Shown here piece by piece: positions 51,162 to 58,998 of a DNA stretch of 64,000 nucleotides. Position 1 is the stretch's first letter, and every line of letters starts with the position of its first letter. The stretch spans positions 124,001-188,000 of the forward strand of contig JACPWG010000023.1 in the NCBI GenBank assembly GCA_016197205.1, in the 5' to 3' direction. The stretch is from Planctomycetota bacterium (GTDB lineage Bacteria; Planctomycetota; MHYJ01; WSZJ01; JACPWG01). Position numbers and translations under genes: made by a program. A model generated the notes under the pieces. That model saw nothing but the letters and a program-made list of their open reading frames with translations. It ran no database searches and was not told the origin of the DNA.

Positions 51162-51717
51162 CGATGCGTCGAGCGCCCTGAGCAGCGAGGCGCACTGTAG
51201 CGGTCACCAGAAGTGGCCGAGGGTACTGCGTAGGAAAGCCCGGCAGCGGTTGGTAGCGCAGGGGTCACTTCGGGCCCAACCAAAACGAGCGGGGAACTCA
51301 CGACTCGCACAGTGGGTCGGTTCATGTGGGCGCAGGTGTCCGCAGCAGCCGGAGTGTCTCCGGCAGCCAGCGAGGAGTTCTATGCGCGAGCCAAGGCCAA
51401 CTTGACAGCGGACGCGTGACCCCGGATCCAAGCTTGGCTTTGGAGGGAGGGGTGCTCCGGAGAGGGATCCGTTGCCAGTGAAGGAATACGGCGTTTCGAA
51501 TCCGCCGTCGGATTTGGCTTTGACCAGGGGCCAGCCCCTGGACCCTGCTTCCCTGGCCATGGAGAGAGCCGCGTTTTGCTTGTTTGGCGTCGGTGGGAGC
51601 CACCGGGGAGACATCGGTGGGTGTGTTGCGTTACCCCCTCGACAGCGAAAGCGGAAAGGCACCACGTTGCCTTGACAGTTATGGCCTTCTCATGGGACGA
51701 AGGACGACTCGCTGAAA
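51162..51717. other. Gap after the IS110 gene with a palindrome
   Basis: The gap holds 556 bases, probably including the right end of the IS110 element. A hairpin CCAGGGGC-CA-GCCCCTGG lies at 51524-51541. The stretch from 51455 to 51660 looks like a dispersed non-coding element rather than a gene; no coding frame in it is convincing. Confidence 0.45.
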
Positions 51718-51948
51718 ATGGGGATCGGACTCGGGTACGGACCCGTCATCGACCTCGACGACGACCTCTGGGGGAACGCCGTGAATACGGCCAGCAAGCT
51801 CGGCGAGGACACCTCGGAGCCCGGGGAGATCCTCATCACGGAGGAATTCTACGCGGCCCTCATCGCCGAGCATGCGGACGTCTCCGGGTGCGTGCCCGTC
51901 GAGGGGGCCGCCCGCAAGGCCAGTTTCCCGTACTACCTTTGCAAGTGA
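51718..51948 (+). pseudogene. C-terminal remnant of a class III adenylate/guanylate cyclase
   Basis: Seventy-six residues match the end of the cyclase homology domain: MGIGLGYGPVIDLDDDLWG, then AVNTASKLGED (with the Asn of the transition-state region) and GEILITEEFYAAL. The N-terminal two-thirds of the domain, including the metal-binding Asp residues, are missing, and upstream sequence is unrelated. The fragment cannot make cAMP. It was probably cut off by the events that brought in the IS110 element. Confidence 0.7.
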
Positions 51949-52026
51949 TCGGCAGGCGCGACGCGGCGGCGGCCTCCCTCCCCGCCGCCGTGCCCGTCGC
52001 CGTGCGGCCTCCGTCCCCTTGGCCGT

Positions 52027-52227
52027 CTAGCGCGACGCCGCCCCCGCGGCGCCGATCCCCAAGTCGCCGCTCAGGCGGCCCAGGTACTCCCCGTACGTGC
52101 CCACGTGGCGCGTGACCGCCCCGTCCTTCACCGCGAGAATCCCAGTCGCGATCTCGCTCACAAACGTCCGGTCGTGGCTGATGAAAAAAAGAGTTCCGTC
52201 GAACTCCTTCAGCGCCTCGCCGGGGAG
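52027..52227 (-). pseudogene. C-terminal remnant of an ABC-F ATPase
   Basis: On the minus strand the frame from about 52227 to the TAG at 52027-52029 reads EALKEFDGTLFFISHDRTFV, then SEIATGILAVKDGAV and GTYGEYLGRL. This is the region from just after Walker B (SHDR is the switch histidine motif) to the C-terminus of ABC-F proteins, which act on ribosomes. No start codon remains and everything upstream is replaced by the MITE-like element. Confidence 0.75.
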
Positions 52228-52308
52228 CGGACCGTATCCTTACGTTTAAATCAGGGCGACATTCGCGCTTTAGAAGGCCGATCTGTTTAATATTAGGGAT
52301 ACGGTCCG
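52228..52308. mobile_element. 81-bp MITE-like element with 12-bp terminal inverted repeats
   Basis: CGGACCGTATCC at 52228-52239 is perfectly inverted at 52297-52308, with the match extending a few bases inward (TTA/TAG imperfectly). The interior is markedly AT-rich (ACGTTTAAATC, GTTTAATATTAG) compared with its surroundings. It joins two truncated genes: the ABC-F remnant on the left and the DUF6883-like gene on the right. No target-site duplication is obvious. Confidence 0.6.
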
Positions 52309-52309
52309 G

Positions 52310-52582
52310 GTGTCCGTGGGCAGGTTCAAGGCCGCCTTCTTCGTGGCGCTCGGCTACTCGGTGGCCGACTGGGAGGGTCTCGCAACGGACCTGCGGGGCC
52401 ATGCGATGAACAACGAAGCCGTTGGCACCGAGGCCAACGAATACGGGCAGAAGTACGAGGTGCGAGGTAGACTCGAAGGCCCGACTGGAAGGGCCGCGGC
52501 TCTGGTCGCGGTGTGGATCGTGCTTCTCGGTGAGGACTTCCCTCGTTTCGTCACGGCATTCCCAGGAGCGAGACGACCATGA
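52310..52582 (+). CDS. DUF6883-like protein, N-terminally truncated
   Basis: Ninety residues resembling DUF6883 proteins: GRFKAAFFVALGYSVADWEG, then EYGQKYEVRGRLEGPTGRAA, then AVWIVLLGEDFPRFVTAF. The usual N-terminal strand and 'KLxxYxLNxxHPxG' segment is missing because the gene begins directly at the right end of the MITE-like element; the GTG at 52310 is a chance start. The stop overlaps the next ATG (ATGA). DUF6883 is commonly followed by DUF4926, as here, and the pair is thought to belong to toxin or immunity-type accessory loci. The truncation probably inactivates it. Confidence 0.6.
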   Translation: MSVGRFKAAFFVALGYSVADWEGLATDLRGHAMNNEAVGTEANEYGQKYEVRGRLEGPTGRAAALVAVWIVLLGEDFPRFVTAFPGARRP

Positions 52583-52812
52583 GATTCAGGGAACTCCAAA
52601 CCGTGGTCCTGAACCGGGACCTTCCCGAGCATGGCCTGCGGAGAGGCGACCTCGGGGCTATCGTCCAGGTCTATGAGCCCAATGGTCTTGAGGTCGAGTT
52701 CGTCAGTGCATCGGGAAGGACGGAAGCACTTGTTAGCCTCAAGGAGAGCGACGTGCGCGCGGTAGCTGACGGCGACCTGATAGCCGTGAGGCAGCTCGAC
52801 GGCAGCGCATGA
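52579..52812 (+). CDS. DUF4926 protein
   Basis: A 77-residue protein with the DUF4926 pattern: [49 protein letters not shown] and DVRAV. It is a small beta-barrel-like protein usually encoded directly after a DUF6883 gene. The ATG overlaps the preceding stop. The frame is intact. The run-on end of the M28 peptidase frame crosses it on the other strand. Confidence 0.7.
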   Translation: MRFRELQTVVLNRDLPEHGLRRGDLGAIVQVYEPNGLEVEFVSASGRTEALVSLKESDVRAVADGDLIAVRQLDGSA

Positions 52813-54584
52813 AAGACCGCCCAACCAGCCGATCCAGCGGCCCGGGCTTGGGCCGGCCGCTGATCGGCATCGCGTTCGGCGGACCCGACGCGCTCCAGTC
52901 GCATCGACATTTGCCTTGCGAGGCACAGGAGGCTGCACGGACCTAGTTCGGAATGAAGCAAATGTGAAATCTCGGGTGTCGCTTGAACCATGAGCAGACC
53001 CTCGCATGCTTGTGCGTCGCGTAGTTGTCCGCGATCACATGCACGTCTTGGTCTGCGGGCGTCTCCGTGTCGATCAAATTCAGGAACTTGATCCACTCCT
53101 GGTGGCGATGCCGGGGCATGCACCTCCCCCTCGGCGAGCCCATCAGGCATTTCCCCGAGGAGCCACGCAGCGGCCGCCGTGACCGCCACGCACCGCGACA
53201 AGTCCCCCCGGTCCACCTTGTCCACCGTGTCCGCCGGCGTATGGTGATAGTCGAAATACGTCGAACCCTCCACGCGCAGCCCGAGGCACGGGATGCCCGA
53301 CGGCTTGAAATTCCCCACGTCGGGCGCGGACTCCCCCGACTCCACCCCGGCCGCGGCGAGCGCGACCAGCGCCGGACACGACTCCAGCATTCGCCGTAGG
53401 CGCCCGGCCGCGAGCTTCAGCCGCCCCGCGTCCTCGTGGTCTACGTAGAGGCCGAGCGGCCGGAAGCCCCCGTTGTCCGACTCGAGCGCCGCGACGTGCC
53501 GCGGCAGCTCCGCCGCGTGCGCCGCCAGGTACCCCTTCACCCCCGCCATCCCGTTCTCCTCGTTCACCCACAACACGACGCGGATCGTCCGCCGCGGTAC
53601 GAGGCCCAGCCGCCGGAGGAGCGCCGCGGCCTCCATCGCGATCACGCAGCCCGATCCGTCGTCCTGCGCCCCCATCCCGACATCCCACGAATCCAGGTGC
53701 CCGCTCACGAGGACGATCTCCTCCGGCCGCTCGCGACCGCGCAGCTCGGCCACCACGTTCGCCGACGGCGCCTCCCCCTCGTCGCGCGCCTCCATGACCA
53801 GCCGCACGACCACGCGCTTGCCGCGCGCCGCGAACCGGGCGAGCTGCTCCGCGTCCTCGACCGCGATCGCCGCCGTCGGGATGCGCCGCTTCGCGTCGCC
53901 GTAGCGCATCCCGCCCGTGTGCGGCGTCATCAGACTTCGCGCGGTGACCGAGCGGACGAGGGCCGCGACGGCCCCCTTCTCGGCGGCCCACACCGCACCG
54001 TTCACGCGGTACTGCACCGTCTCGCCGTACCCGGACCCCTTCACGGGATCGTAGGGGGGCATCGGCGCATTGAAGAGCACGATCTTGCCGGCGACCGCGC
54101 CCGCGTCGAGCGCGTCCAGCTCGGCCTTGTCGCGCACCACGACCACCTCCGCCGCGATCCCCTCCGGCGGCGTGCCGACGGACCCGCCGAGGCCCAGCAA
54201 CGTGAGCCGGCGCTCGCGCGGCTCGACGAGCTGGAGGGATTCGTTCCCGCGGACCCACATCGGGACCTGCACCGCCTCGCGGTGGACGTTGGCCAAGCCG
54301 TCGGCCTCCATCCCCCGGACGGCCCAGTCGATCGCGCGATCGAGGGCGGCGGACCCGCTCAAGCGGTGGCCGACGTCGTCGCACAATTCGACGAGCCTGT
54401 CGTAGGCGGCGTTCCTCTCGAGCGCGGAGGCCACGATGCGATCCACGGCCGTCGAGTCGCCGTGGGGCGCCGCGCCCGGCCGGCGGGCGGCCTGGCAGCC
54501 GGCCGCGACCGCGCCGGAGAGCACGGCAGCCAGGGTCGCGAGGAGGGCGGCGAAGGCCGGCGCACGGAGCGCAGCGGACCGCAT
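52671..54584 (-). CDS. M28-family metallopeptidase lipoprotein with run-on C-terminus
   Basis: The authentic part is about residues 1-480 (54584 down to about 53145). It has a lipobox GAVAAGC with Cys30, a PA-type insert (about 140-265) and an M28 domain with zinc ligands His296 (SGHLDSWD), Asp308/309 (QDDGSG), Glu342/343 (NEENG), Asp370 and His447/448 (YHHTPADT). It resembles carboxypeptidase Q-like aminopeptidases. From about residue 481 the frame runs into an IS630 remnant and then antisense through the DUF4926 gene, adding some 157 non-homologous residues before the first stop. The domain core seems complete, so activity is possible, but the tail is an accident. GGAG precedes the ATG. Confidence 0.8.
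   Translation of the reverse strand: MRSAALRAPAFAALLATLAAVLSGAVAAGCQAARRPGAAPHGDSTAVDRIVASALERNAAYDRLVELCDDVGHRLSGSAALDRAIDWAVRGMEADGLANVHREAVQVPMWVRGNESLQLVEPRERRLTLLGLGGSVGTPPEGIAAEVVVVRDKAELDALDAGAVAGKIVLFNAPMPPYDPVKGSGYGETVQYRVNGAVWAAEKGAVAALVRSVTARSLMTPHTGGMRYGDAKRRIPTAAIAVEDAEQLARFAARGKRVVVRLVMEARDEGEAPSANVVAELRGRERPEEIVLVSGHLDSWDVGMGAQDDGSGCVIAMEAAALLRRLGLVPRRTIRVVLWVNEENGMAGVKGYLAAHAAELPRHVAALESDNGGFRPLGLYVDHEDAGRLKLAAGRLRRMLESCPALVALAAAGVESGESAPDVGNFKPSGIPCLGLRVEGSTYFDYHHTPADTVDKVDRGDLSRCVAVTAAAAWLLGEMPDGLAEGEVHAPASPPGVDQVPEFDRHGDARRPRRACDRGQLRDAQACEGLLMVQATPEISHLLHSELGPCSLLCLARQMSMRLERVGSAERDADQRPAQARAAGSAGWAVFHALPSSCLTAIRSPSATARTSLSLRLTSASVLPDALTNSTSRPLGS
52943..53143 (-). pseudogene. 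IS630-type transposase fragment
   Basis: Residues [20 protein letters not shown], then [20 protein letters not shown] and [11 protein letters not shown] match the second catalytic Asp region (DNYATHKH) of IS630-family DDE transposases. Only about 60 residues remain; the frame ends before the catalytic Glu. It lies on the same strand as the M28 gene in a shifted frame and replaces that gene's natural 3' end. Confidence 0.75.
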
Positions 54585-54632
54585 GGCGAGGTCTCCGAAA
54601 AAAAGGATCGTTGCGGCGGAGGGCGCTTGGGG

Positions 54633-55118
54633 CTACCGGGCTTCGTTCGACCAGTACGCGAGCCCTTGCGGGAGCACGTAGGCGACATTGAAGGCGAGGG
54701 AGGCGCCGCCGAGGACGAGGAGGTTGAGGAGGGGTTCCCCCATCATGACCAGGACGAGGCCGTAGATCGCGACGGACTCGGAGAAGGCGAGGGTGAGGAT
54801 GGAGGCCGTCAGGAAGATGTGGGGGAGCGGGCGCGGGTCCGCGCCGATGGGCCCCTTCGGGTCGGGGGGAGTGTGGGCCCTGATGAAGAGCCGTGGGACG
54901 ATCGCGGCCGCCAGGAAGGACGCGAAGGAGACGGCGTACAGCGTCCACCGGAATACGCCGTGCACGTCGTCGGACGGGACGGGAAGCCTCTCGGATTGAC
55001 GCAGGACGAAGGCCACGACGCCGTAGAGGGGGATCGTTCCGGTGAAGGCCGCGAAGAGGATGAACCAGGTCGTCTTCGTGGGTGGGGTGGGCGATTTTGG
55101 ATCGGGGACACCGGGCAT
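54633..55118 (-). CDS. Four-helix membrane protein, unknown function
   Basis: A 161-residue protein with a short Pro-rich cytoplasmic start and four hydrophobic segments (about 15-38, 52-75, 98-118 and 125-150). The third, FLTASILTLAFSESVAIYGL, has a Glu placed like the proton-binding Glu of F-type ATP synthase subunit c (which usually reads ExxxIYGL), but length and the rest do not fit a true c subunit. GGAGG precedes the ATG by four bases. It lies 48 bases upstream of the M28 peptidase on the same strand and may be co-transcribed with it. Function unknown. Confidence 0.65.
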   Translation of the reverse strand: MPGVPDPKSPTPPTKTTWFILFAAFTGTIPLYGVVAFVLRQSERLPVPSDDVHGVFRWTLYAVSFASFLAAAIVPRLFIRAHTPPDPKGPIGADPRPLPHIFLTASILTLAFSESVAIYGLVLVMMGEPLLNLLVLGGASLAFNVAYVLPQGLAYWSNEAR

Positions 55119-55411
55119 GGGGCCTCCGGAAAAGGCGGTGGGAGCGCGCCGGGGAGCGCCAGAGGTCCGGGGAAACGGTGCGCGCGGGGATTCTAGCGCG
55201 GTGCGGGCGGGCGGGCAAGCGGAAGTGCGGGCGGATGCCGGCGGGCGTCGAGCCCCGCCGCTTGCCGGCGAGGCGTGCGCGGTTCGCCCGGCCGGCTTCC
55301 CGCCGGGAACCCTGTTCGATTTTCGGTCAAAAACGACGATACGCGGGTTGTCTAGGCAAGGTTGGGTCGCGATGCCGCTTTTTCGCCGAGAGCCCCTTCG
55401 AAAGGACCCCC

Positions 55412-56494
55412 ATGGTTTCCTGGATCCTCCTATCCGACCTCGCGATCGCCGCCGGGGACGCCGGAGGGGAGGAAGCACACCGCGCCTGGGATACGGCGAT
55501 CACCGGATGTCGCGAGGCGCTCGAATCGGCGGCCGCGCGGTCCGCGGCGCCGGCCGACCGGGCCTCGTTGCTCCTCAAGCTCGCGGCCTGCCTGCGGCGC
55601 CACCCCCGGCCCGACTGGGACGGCGCGACCGCGTGCTTCGAGCGTGCGCTCGACCTGTGCCGTATGCCCGGGCAGTCGACGGATCGCGGGTTGATCCTGT
55701 ACATGTTCGCCTCCTGTCTGCACGATCGGCCGCAGCCGGACTGGGATCGTGCCCTCGCGGCGGCGCGCGAGGCCTTGGACTGCTTCCGCGCGACGGGCGA
55801 TTCGGAGGGGCTCCGCGGCGGGCTGTACCAGCTCGGGTGGATCCTGCAGGCCCGACCGGAGCCGCGGGTCCTCGAGGCCGCGACGGCCTATCGCGAGTTG
55901 GTCGGCCTGGCGCGCGCGAGCGGCGAGCGGGAGGAGCTGGAGCGGGCCCTGACCCGGTTGGCGGCCGCGCTCGACTCGCTCCCCGAGCCCGACCTGGAGG
56001 GCTCGATCTCGGCCTGGAGGGAGGCGGCCGAGACCTGCGTCAGCCCGAACGCCCGGCTCGCGCTCGTGGCGACACTCGACGCCGCGGGGCGGTTTGCGGA
56101 GGCCGACGACGAGGCGCGCGCGCTTGCGCCGGCCGATCTGCCGGTGGAGAGCCCCGACCCCGCGGTGTCCGCGCCGGCGTGTCGACGCCGCGCCTGGCTC
56201 GCCCTGCGGCGAAACGACCTTGCCGAAGCGCTGGCGTGGACGGCCTGTGTTCATTGGGGCCCCGAGGCTGCGCGGGCCCGTCTTGTGGAAGCGATCGTCC
56301 GGCTGGCGCGAGGGGAGGAGCCGCTCGCCCGCGCGGCCGTCGAATCGCTCGGTCCGGCCGGGGCAGACGAGATGGACGACCTCGGCTGGGGGCGAAAGGT
56401 CGCGGCCGCGTTCTTCCGGCGCCATGCCCCGGCCGTGGCGCGCGCCGGGCTCGCCTTCTTCGATGCGCTCGGCGAGGCACGCCTCGCGCGGTGA
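55412..56494 (+). CDS. TPR-like helical protein, cytoplasmic
   Basis: A 360-residue protein without signal peptide or membrane segment. It is built of helical hairpins with TPR-like spacing: RASLLLKLAACLRRHPRPDW, DGATACFERALDLCR, then GLILYMFASCLHDRPQPDW, DRALAAAREALDCFR, and GLRGGLYQLGWILQARPEPR. The 'HPRPDWDGA' and 'DRPQPDWDRA' loops are regular. It resembles bacterial tetratricopeptide helper proteins. The start has AAAGGA seven bases upstream. It converges with the helicase gene. Partner unknown. Confidence 0.75.
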   Translation: MVSWILLSDLAIAAGDAGGEEAHRAWDTAITGCREALESAAARSAAPADRASLLLKLAACLRRHPRPDWDGATACFERALDLCRMPGQSTDRGLILYMFASCLHDRPQPDWDRALAAAREALDCFRATGDSEGLRGGLYQLGWILQARPEPRVLEAATAYRELVGLARASGEREELERALTRLAAALDSLPEPDLEGSISAWREAAETCVSPNARLALVATLDAAGRFAEADDEARALAPADLPVESPDPAVSAPACRRRAWLALRRNDLAEALAWTACVHWGPEAARARLVEAIVRLARGEEPLARAAVESLGPAGADEMDDLGWGRKVAAAFFRRHAPAVARAGLAFFDALGEARLAR

Positions 56495-56519
56495 CGCTCC
56501 TCGCGACGCAGCGAATCGG

Positions 56520-56601
56520 AGCACGCGCTGCCGGACTACGGGCGACGTGTCCCCCCTGCCCCGGCGCCGCCCCCGGCCGCACCCCCCGCCCCGCCGCCGA
56601 A
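56520..56601. repeat. 82-bp repeat, parental copy (3' end of helicase gene)
   Basis: About 90% identical to 49155-49236. Here it encodes the Gly/Ala-rich C-terminal tail of the helicase (GGGAGGAAGGGAGAGGTRRP) and is the likely source of the other copy. Confidence 0.75.
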
Positions 56602-58611
56602 CAGCCCCTGCAGCTTCGCGAAATAGTCCGCCGCCACCTCCTGCGTCGCCGGGCCCGGCTTCGGCGCCGCCTCCAGCCGGACCTTGTCCCCCGCCTCCTT
56701 CAAGAACCGCGACGGCAGGGCGTTGTCCGTCCTCCCCCAGCGCGTGCGCACGCCCGGATAGGTCAACGTCAACTTCTCTCTCGCCCGCGTCCAGGCCACG
56801 TAGCACAGCCGCCGCTCCTCCTCGATCGTCCGGTCGTCCTCCTCCGCGATCGACCGCTTGTGCGGGATCAGCCCCTCCTCCATGCCGCACACGAAGACCC
56901 GCGGGAACTCCAGCCCCTTCGCGCTGTGGATCGTGATGAGCGTCACCTGATCCGTCGCCGGCCCCTCCTTCTCGTCCTCCCGCTCCTCGTCGAGAAGCGC
57001 AGCGGCCTGCAAGTACGCGTCGATCCCACCTTGCGGGTTCCGCGCGTCGAAGGCGCCGAGGTCCGCCACGAACTCAGCGACGGTGTTCGCCCGCGCCTGC
57101 ACCTGCGCCTCTTCCGGATACTGGCGCGCCAGCTCCGCCGCGTAGTCGATCTCCGTCAGCAGGTCGCGCATCGCGCCCGCGAGCCCCGGCCGCTGCACGC
57201 GCTCCCGGTAGCGCGTCAGCAGCGCGCCGAACCTCGCCACGCGCTCCGCGAGTTTCTCCGTGATCCCCGGCACTTCGGCGGCCCGGCACAACGCCTCGGA
57301 GAGCGGGATTCCCGCCCCCACCGCGAACACGTCCAGCCGCTCCAGCGTCGTCTTCCCGATCCCGCGCGGCGGACAGTTCACGATCCGCAGCAGGCTCACC
57401 TCGTCCTGCGGATTCGCGAGCGCCTTCAGGTACGCCGTGAGGTCCTTGACTTCTTTTTTGTCGAAGAACTTCTGCCCCCCGATGAGCACGTACGGGATCC
57501 GGAAGAGCCGGAGCTGCTCCTCGTAGAGCCGCATCTCGTTGTTCGTTCGGAAGAGGACGGCGAAGCGCCCCCACGGGGACTTCTCCTTGCGCTGCTCCTC
57601 GCGAATCTGCCGGATCACGAACTCCGCCTCGCCGCGCTCGTCCGGCGTCTCGTAGCAGATCACCGGGTCCCCCTGCCCGAGGGCGGACCAGAGGACCTTG
57701 GGGTGGCGGGAGAGGTTGTTCCGGATCAGCGAATTCGCGGCCGCCAGGATCGCGTTCGTGGAACGGTAGTTCTGCTCCAGCCGGATCACTTTGGTGTCCG
57801 GGAAGTCGTTCCCGAAGTTCAGGATGTGCCGGGAGTCGGCGCCGCGCCAGCCGTAGATCGCCTGGTCGTCGTCGCCGACGACGAAGAGATTTCGTTCGGG
57901 ATTGAGCAGGAGCTGGACCAGCCGATACTGGATGGCGTTCGTGTCCTGGTACTCGTCCACGAGGCAGTACCGGAAGCGCTCCTGGTACGAGCGGCGGACG
58001 TCCTCGTGTTCGGCGAGGAGGCGCACGGCGAGCGAGAGGAGGTCGTCGAAGTCGAGGGCGTTGCGTTCGCGGAGGGCCTCCTGGTAGCGGGCGAAGGCGG
58101 AGGCGGCGACGACGGCGGCGTCGTCCCCGTCGTCCTGCTCCCGCGACAAGTCCTCGGCCGTGCGGGCGTTCGCCTTCGCCTGCGAAATGGCCCAGAGGAC
58201 CTTCTCGGGCCCGATCTCCGTGCCCGGGACCTTGATGTCACGGAGGGTCGACCGCAGGACCGAGAGCTGGTCGGAGGTGTCGTAGATCGTGAAGTTCGTT
58301 TTGTACCCGAGTCGCTCGATGTCGCGTCGGAGGATGCGGGCGCAGAGGGAGTGGAACGTGGAGATCCATAGCCCGGAGCCGCTCTTGCCGACGAGCCCCG
58401 CGATCCGCTCCTTCATCTCGCGGGCGGCCTTGTTGGTGAAAGTGACCGCGAGGATGGACTGGGCGGGGACGCCCGAGTCGAGGATCCGCGCGATCCGGCG
58501 CGTGAGCACGTGCGTCTTGCCCGTGCCGGCCCCCGCGAGGACGAGCACCGGCCCCCGCGTCGTCTCGACCCCGAGCCTCTGTTCCGGGTTGAGCCCGTCC
58601 TTGCCGGCCAT
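56536..58611 (-). CDS. pcrA: UvrD/PcrA-type superfamily 1 DNA helicase
   Basis: A 691-residue helicase with all SF1A motifs in order: Q-motif LNPEQRLGV, Walker A GAGTGKTHVLTRRI (motif I), FHSLCARILR, DEYQDTN (motif II), VVGDDDQAIYGWRGA (motif III), LEQNYRS (motif IV), then IHSAKGLEFPRVFV (motif V) and EEERRLCYVAWTRAR (motif VI). UvrD/PcrA unwinds DNA 3'-5' in excision and mismatch repair and clears RecA or stalled polymerase. The C-terminal tail is Gly/Ala-rich, as in other PcrA proteins. AGGAG lies seven bases before the ATG. The length is normal (PcrA about 720). The choice between the names uvrD and pcrA is not decidable here. Confidence 0.93.
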   Translation of the reverse strand: MAGKDGLNPEQRLGVETTRGPVLVLAGAGTGKTHVLTRRIARILDSGVPAQSILAVTFTNKAAREMKERIAGLVGKSGSGLWISTFHSLCARILRRDIERLGYKTNFTIYDTSDQLSVLRSTLRDIKVPGTEIGPEKVLWAISQAKANARTAEDLSREQDDGDDAAVVAASAFARYQEALRERNALDFDDLLSLAVRLLAEHEDVRRSYQERFRYCLVDEYQDTNAIQYRLVQLLLNPERNLFVVGDDDQAIYGWRGADSRHILNFGNDFPDTKVIRLEQNYRSTNAILAAANSLIRNNLSRHPKVLWSALGQGDPVICYETPDERGEAEFVIRQIREEQRKEKSPWGRFAVLFRTNNEMRLYEEQLRLFRIPYVLIGGQKFFDKKEVKDLTAYLKALANPQDEVSLLRIVNCPPRGIGKTTLERLDVFAVGAGIPLSEALCRAAEVPGITEKLAERVARFGALLTRYRERVQRPGLAGAMRDLLTEIDYAAELARQYPEEAQVQARANTVAEFVADLGAFDARNPQGGIDAYLQAAALLDEEREDEKEGPATDQVTLITIHSAKGLEFPRVFVCGMEEGLIPHKRSIAEEDDRTIEEERRLCYVAWTRAREKLTLTYPGVRTRWGRTDNALPSRFLKEAGDKVRLEAAPKPGPATQEVAADYFAKLQGLFGGGAGGAAGGGAGAGGTRRP

Positions 58612-58998
58612 CGGCTCTCTCCTGTCAACCCGGTTGGGGTGTGGTGTACGCGCGGAGGATATCCGATCGTCCCCGGTCGGTCAAGCTGCCGTACCAAATG
58701 ATATTGCCTTTTTTTTCGACAACGCTCAAGGCCCTTCACCCCACCACCCGTCCTCTGCGGTGCTAATCGTTCGAACTTCGTTTTCTTGCGACAATTCTAC
58801 TTTGGTCGAACGCCGCGAAAACCACAGATTTCACAGATTCAACGAGATTACACAGATTACGAATCTGTGAAATCTGTGGTTCCGTCGTCGCTTGGCTGCG
58901 GCGCTGCCGCCCTGCGCCTCTGCGCCTCTGTGTTCCGTTTGCCCATCCTCAGTCGAAGCCGTCCCCACACCCCGCGCCCATCCTCCTCCCTCCGCCCC
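58612..58998. repeat. Gap with a 20-bp perfect inverted repeat
   Basis: A gap of 387 bases between two minus-strand genes. AACCACAGATTTCACAGATT at 58820-58839 is perfectly inverted at 58862-58881 (spacer 22 bases). Each arm holds two CACAGATT words. It is the same style of element as the GACAGGAT hairpin at 11740. The rest includes CTGCGCCTCTGCGCCTCTGTG (split: CTGCGCCTCTG and CGCCTCTGTG), a phrase often found next to such repeats. No gene was recognised. Confidence 0.7.

Noticed and set aside
51472..51675. Open frame of 67 codons after the IS110 gene
   Set aside because: It lies in a palindrome-bearing dispersed non-coding element and has no protein-like features.
54633..55118. Four-helix membrane protein considered as ATP synthase subunit c
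   Set aside because: Only one Glu-IYGL-like motif; length, helix number and neighbours do not fit an atp operon.
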